Source: Clostridiaceae bacterium
Lineage (GTDB): Bacteria; Bacillota; Clostridia; Oscillospirales; Acutalibacteraceae
Assembly (NCBI GenBank): GCA_016295895.1
Contig: JAEDKI010000070.1
Location: 1 to 8,777 of the forward strand
Length of the DNA stretch: 8,777 nucleotides
Direction: 5' to 3'
The notes beneath the pieces are model-generated. The model was not told the DNA's origin and ran no database searches. It saw nothing but the letters and a program-made list of their open reading frames with translations. Position 1 is the first letter of the stretch. Each line of letters starts with the position of its first letter. Shown in pieces: positions 6,846 to 8,777 of this stretch. The position numbers and the translations under genes are program-made.

Positions 6846-6886
6846 AAAAACACGGCGGTGCATTCAGTCAATGAGTGCATCGCCGT
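6843..6886 (-). terminator. Shared hairpin between the converging pncB and small membrane-protein genes
   Basis: Bases 6852-6866 pair with 6872-6886 in a 15-pair stem with two wobble pairs and a five-base loop. On the minus strand it is followed by G and seven T (6844-6850), making a textbook terminator for the 90-residue membrane-protein gene. That U-run overlaps the pncB stop codon. On the plus strand only a weak T-containing tail (ATTCTT) follows, so it may also stop pncB transcripts, but less certainly. Confidence 0.88.
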
Positions 6887-6920
6887 ATTCTTGCAATAAA
6901 ATTCAAAATGAAAGACTGAT

Positions 6921-7193
6921 TCAGGCAACTCTGTGAGAGCTTTTTCCGCCTGCAACGACGGTCAGAACGGGCTCCTCGTCATAAACATCTTCGGGAGCTC
7001 TCGACTGAACTCTGCTCAAAGCGGCAGCCGCTTCTCTCTGCTTGCGCAGGCGGCGGTTGCGAAGGTGGATTCTGATTGCCCTTGCAAGCTTAACCTCAAA
7101 GGCAACAACTTTCTTTTCATTTATAAAACCGATTATAAGAAGTATCGCTGCGGAAAACTCCAAAACCGTTCTGATTATCTCTGCAAATGACAT
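6921..7193 (-). CDS. Small single-pass membrane protein of unknown function, putatively SOS-regulated
   Basis: The product has 90 residues. Residues about 5-24 (EIIRTVLEFSAAILLIIGFI) form one membrane segment with a short N-terminal tail. A strongly basic, probably helical stretch follows (about 34-54, including RAIRIHLRNRRLRKQRE), then a polar tail with an acidic patch (EDVYDEEP) and an end of GGKSSHRVA. By the positive-inside rule the C-terminal part should be cytoplasmic. No LysM, toxin or enzyme motif is seen, and I do not recognise a named family. The ATG at 7191-7193 has an excellent AAAGGAGG at 7201-7208. Upstream are two consensus promoters and three sites resembling LexA boxes, suggesting induction by DNA damage. 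That, plus size and topology, recalls SOS division inhibitors such as YneA of Bacillus or SidA of Caulobacter, though without recognisable sequence likeness. The gene stands alone and ends at a strong hairpin. Confidence 0.82.
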   Translation of the reverse strand: MSFAEIIRTVLEFSAAILLIIGFINEKKVVAFEVKLARAIRIHLRNRRLRKQREAAAALSRVQSRAPEDVYDEEPVLTVVAGGKSSHRVA

Positions 7194-7222
7194 ATCTTAT
7201 CCTCCTTTGTCGGAACAAGCAA

Positions 7223-7234
7223 AAACATTTGTTC
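7223..7234 (-). promoter_or_regulatory. LexA-like (SOS) box A, downstream of the proximal start site
   Basis: The minus strand reads GAAC-AAAT-GTTT, which fits every position of the core GAACRNRYGTTY of the Bacillus DinR/LexA box. It lies a few bases after the predicted transcription start of the proximal promoter, where a bound repressor would block initiation or escape. Confidence 0.6.
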
Positions 7235-7244
7235 TGTGGTTATT

Positions 7245-7273
7245 ATTATAGCAGGTGAACATTCGTTTGTCAA
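7245..7273 (-). promoter_or_regulatory. Proximal promoter of the small membrane-protein gene (exact consensus)
   Basis: The minus strand carries TTGACA (7268-7273), exactly 17 bases, then TATAAT (7245-7250), with TGC before the -10 as an extended element. Such a promoter should be very strong unless repressed. Transcription would begin near 7238. Box B fills most of its spacer and box C covers its -35. Confidence 0.88.
7257..7268 (+). promoter_or_regulatory. LexA-like (SOS) box B, inside the promoter spacer
   Basis: The plus strand reads GAAC-ATTC-GTTT. It keeps both GAAC and GTTY half-sites of the Gram-positive SOS box and departs from the core consensus at one central position. It sits between the -35 and -10 of the proximal promoter, so occupancy would exclude RNA polymerase. 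Confidence 0.55.
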
Positions 7274-7284
7274 TACAAATGTTC
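7273..7284 (-). promoter_or_regulatory. Degenerate LexA-like box C, at the proximal -35
   Basis: The minus strand reads GAAC-ATTT-GTAT. One half-site is intact, with the preferred C before it; the other half has one mismatch. Its centre is 16 bases from that of box B. Alone it would not be convincing; beside A and B it may be a weak co-operative site. Confidence 0.35.
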
Positions 7285-7322
7285 GATTTTCTTGAAATTT
7301 TTTAATTTTCTTTTGCATTGTA

Positions 7323-7351
7323 ATTATACCACAAGATATATGTATTGTCAA
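7323..7351 (-). promoter_or_regulatory. Distal promoter upstream of the small membrane-protein gene (exact consensus)
   Basis: A second exact TTGACA (7346-7351), 17-base spacer and TATAAT (7323-7328) lies 78 bases upstream of the proximal promoter on the same strand, again with TG one base before the -10. Its transcript would start near 7316 and run through all three boxes. I see no box in the promoter itself, so bound repressor could only act on it as a roadblock. Confidence 0.82.
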
Positions 7352-7367
7352 ATCATCCGACCACAAT

Positions 7368-7524
7368 AAGTGCTATTTTTTGTGATTAATCGGCTTTGCA
7401 AAAAATTTTTTGCCCCTCCTCCGAATGGAAAAAATTTATTTTTCTCTGCTTGGCCCATTGATAAATTTATGCTTCAGCTTATGTTTTTTCGCCGTGAATT
7501 ATTCCCGTTTTCGGAAAATCTCCA
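7368..7524. other. AT-rich divergent intergenic stretch
   Basis: This lies between the distal minus-strand promoter and the promoter of the metallophosphoesterase gene. It contains A/T runs and a perfect 16-base palindrome (7398-7413: GC, six A, six T, GC) that would be intrinsically bent DNA. There is no open frame with a ribosome binding site and no riboswitch or RNA gene that I recognise. Confidence 0.4.
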
Positions 7525-7553
7525 TTGACAAAATATGCGCTTCTTAATATAAT
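7525..7553 (+). promoter_or_regulatory. Promoter of the metallophosphoesterase gene (exact consensus)
   Basis: TTGACA (7525-7530), 17 bases and TATAAT (7548-7553) match the sigma-A consensus exactly. Transcription should start near 7560, leaving a short leader with GAAGG at 7576-7580 before the ATG at 7588. No SOS-like box lies near it. Confidence 0.85.
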
Positions 7554-7587
7554 ACCAAATATATTATAACTGTTTGAAGGTGTTCAG

Positions 7588-8748
7588 ATGTTCAGAATAT
7601 GGGGATTCATCAGGCAGAGCGCAGTCAGAATTCATCTTGCTTTTGCGAAAGCGGTTTTTGCCCTGACGGGCGGCAGAATGCCGAAATCTTTGTTCTGCAG
7701 CAGGGCAAAGCCCGAAAAAATCGGCACGGATGTTAAAATTATTTCTCAGAACGATTATTCAACGACTATCGCCAAGGTTGACGAAAACGGAAAAATCAAG
7801 GGCGGGGACTTTGTCATTCTCTCAACCACCGACCTGCACCTTGACGAGAATCACGATTTCAACACCAAAACTGTCAGCTTTCTGATTCGTCATATCAAGG
7901 ATACAAAGCCCGACCTCGTTGTTCTCACGGGCGATGTCATTCTGACAAAATTTCAGCAGATTGACGCTATCCAATTTGCTCAGATGATGGAAAAACTCGG
8001 CGTTTATTGGACTGCCGTTTTCGGCAACCACGAAACCCGTGAATCAAAGGGCTTTTATAAATATTTGCTTCTGAAAAGCTTCGCCGATTATAAGCATTGC
8101 CTTTGCAAATTCGGCGATGAGAGCCTTTTCGGCTACGGAAACTACACCGTTAACATTCTCGGAGAGGGCGGTAAGCTGCGTGAAAGCCTGTTTTTCTTCG
8201 ATTCGGGCAGAAATATTATCGACTCTCTCAGAGCGGAATATTCCATTCCCGAAAATGTTAAGGGCTACGACTTCCTGAAGAAAGAGCAAATCGATTTTTA
8301 TAAGAATGAAATCGACCGTCTGAAAGAGAAGCACGGCGAGGTTCATTCGATGATGTATATGCACATTCCTCTCAACGCCTATGAGCACGCCTTCAAGCTT
8401 GACGAAAACGGAAATTATGTTCCGAGCGGCGAATGCGAAATCCTGTTCGGCGAACAGCACGAAAGCGTCGGCTGTTCACCGTTTGACAGCGGAATGTTTG
8501 ACGCAATTCTCGAAAAGGGAAGCACGGAAGCCGTTTTCAGCGGTCACGACCACATGAACGACTGGTGCGCCGTTTACAAGGGAGTTCACCTCGTCTACAG
8601 CCTGCCCGACGGCTACAACGAATACCATTTCGGCACAAAGACCGACCGCCCCGAAAGCGAATGGGTTCAAGGCGCAACAATAACAACGCTCCATGCCGAC
8701 GGCTCGTTCGACATAAAGCCGAGATACAACAGTATATATCTGAAATGA
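7588..8748 (+). CDS. Calcineurin-like metallophosphoesterase
   Basis: The product has 386 residues and belongs to the two-metal phosphoesterase superfamily. All metal and phosphate motifs are present in order: DLH (Asp82, His84), GD (LTGDV, Asp116), GNHE (Asn147, His148), a lone His in MHIPLNAYE (His259) and GHDH (His320, His322). The spacing and the GHDHMNDW block resemble the purple-acid-phosphatase-like/Dcr2 group of stand-alone phosphoesterases. Substrate cannot be read from the sequence: phosphomonoesters, phosphodiesters or nucleotides are all possible. About 70 residues precede the domain. The first 28 (MFRIWGFIRQSAVRIHLAFAKAVFALTG) are basic and amphipathic to moderately hydrophobic, with no clear signal cleavage site; they may tether the protein to the membrane. 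GAAGG at 7576-7580 supports the start. It is a single-gene unit, divergent from the small membrane-protein gene, followed by a hairpin. Confidence 0.92.
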   Translation: MFRIWGFIRQSAVRIHLAFAKAVFALTGGRMPKSLFCSRAKPEKIGTDVKIISQNDYSTTIAKVDENGKIKGGDFVILSTTDLHLDENHDFNTKTVSFLIRHIKDTKPDLVVLTGDVILTKFQQIDAIQFAQMMEKLGVYWTAVFGNHETRESKGFYKYLLLKSFADYKHCLCKFGDESLFGYGNYTVNILGEGGKLRESLFFFDSGRNIIDSLRAEYSIPENVKGYDFLKKEQIDFYKNEIDRLKEKHGEVHSMMYMHIPLNAYEHAFKLDENGNYVPSGECEILFGEQHESVGCSPFDSGMFDAILEKGSTEAVFSGHDHMNDWCAVYKGVHLVYSLPDGYNEYHFGTKTDRPESEWVQGATITTLHADGSFDIKPRYNSIYLK

Positions 8749-8777
8749 AAAAAGCCTGCCGCTCATTGAACGGCAGG
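8749..8777 (+). terminator. Terminator hairpin after the metallophosphoesterase gene, cut by the window end
   Basis: Just after the stop codon, 8755-8761 pairs with 8771-8777 (CCTGCCG with CGGCAGG) around a nine-base loop, preceded by AAAAAAGC. The symmetry suggests the next bases are GC and a T-run, but they lie outside the window. Confidence 0.7.

Noticed and set aside
6372..6863. Minus-strand open frame of 163 codons across the end of pncB
   Set aside because: It is antisense to a conserved, full-length pncB and crosses the terminator hairpin; no ribosome binding site or family features.
7175..7366. Minus-strand open frame of 63 codons upstream of the small membrane-protein gene
   Set aside because: It covers both consensus promoters, the SOS-like boxes and the next gene's ribosome binding site, and overlaps that gene's start. 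The product looks random.
7398..7413. Perfect 16-base palindrome GC-A6-T6-GC as an operator or attachment site
   Set aside because: A/T runs of this kind arise easily in such AT-rich DNA, no second copy is visible, and it is more than 100 bases from either flanking transcription start except through unsupported assumptions.

Overview
The window looks like chromosomal DNA of an anaerobic gut-type Firmicute, most likely class Clostridia, order Oscillospirales (Ruminococcus / Eubacterium siraeum-like). That placement is an inference from protein style (Gram-positive nicotinate phosphoribosyltransferase, single-domain malic enzyme), strong AGGAGG-type ribosome binding sites, AT-rich intergenic DNA and sigma-A-type promoters. 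I see no rRNA, tRNA, CRISPR array, insertion sequence or phage gene.

Layout. (1) 1-292, minus: start of a secreted protein with a signal peptide, preceded by a leader that can form two hairpins. (2) 478-4608, minus: a compact three-gene cluster transcribed in the order uronate isomerase (uxaC), glycerol kinase (glpK), NAD(P)-type malic enzyme, driven by an extended -10 promoter near 4644-4671. (3) 4691-5042, minus: a small Cro/CI-type DNA-binding protein with its own promoter and two tandem intrinsic terminators that isolate it from uxaC. (4) 5397-6845, plus: nicotinate phosphoribosyltransferase (pncB), entry of nicotinate into NAD synthesis. (5) 6921-7193, minus: a 90-residue one-membrane-segment protein of unknown function. 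(6) 7588-8748, plus: a calcineurin-like metallophosphoesterase, closed by a hairpin that runs into the window edge.

How the genes fit together. The three-gene cluster feeds carbon into central metabolism at three points: hexuronates from plant polymers or host glycans, glycerol, and malate to pyruvate with NAD(P)H formation. pncB supplies the nicotinamide cofactor but is transcribed separately. The rest are separate transcription units.

The most interesting spot is 7223-7351, the control region of the 90-residue membrane protein. Two promoters with exact TTGACA-17-TATAAT and extended -10 elements sit in tandem, and three sites resembling the Gram-positive LexA/DinR (SOS) box overlap the proximal one. 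A small single-pass membrane protein under apparent SOS control has the profile of a DNA-damage-induced division inhibitor or similar stress effector. That function is a hypothesis; the promoters and boxes can be read directly.
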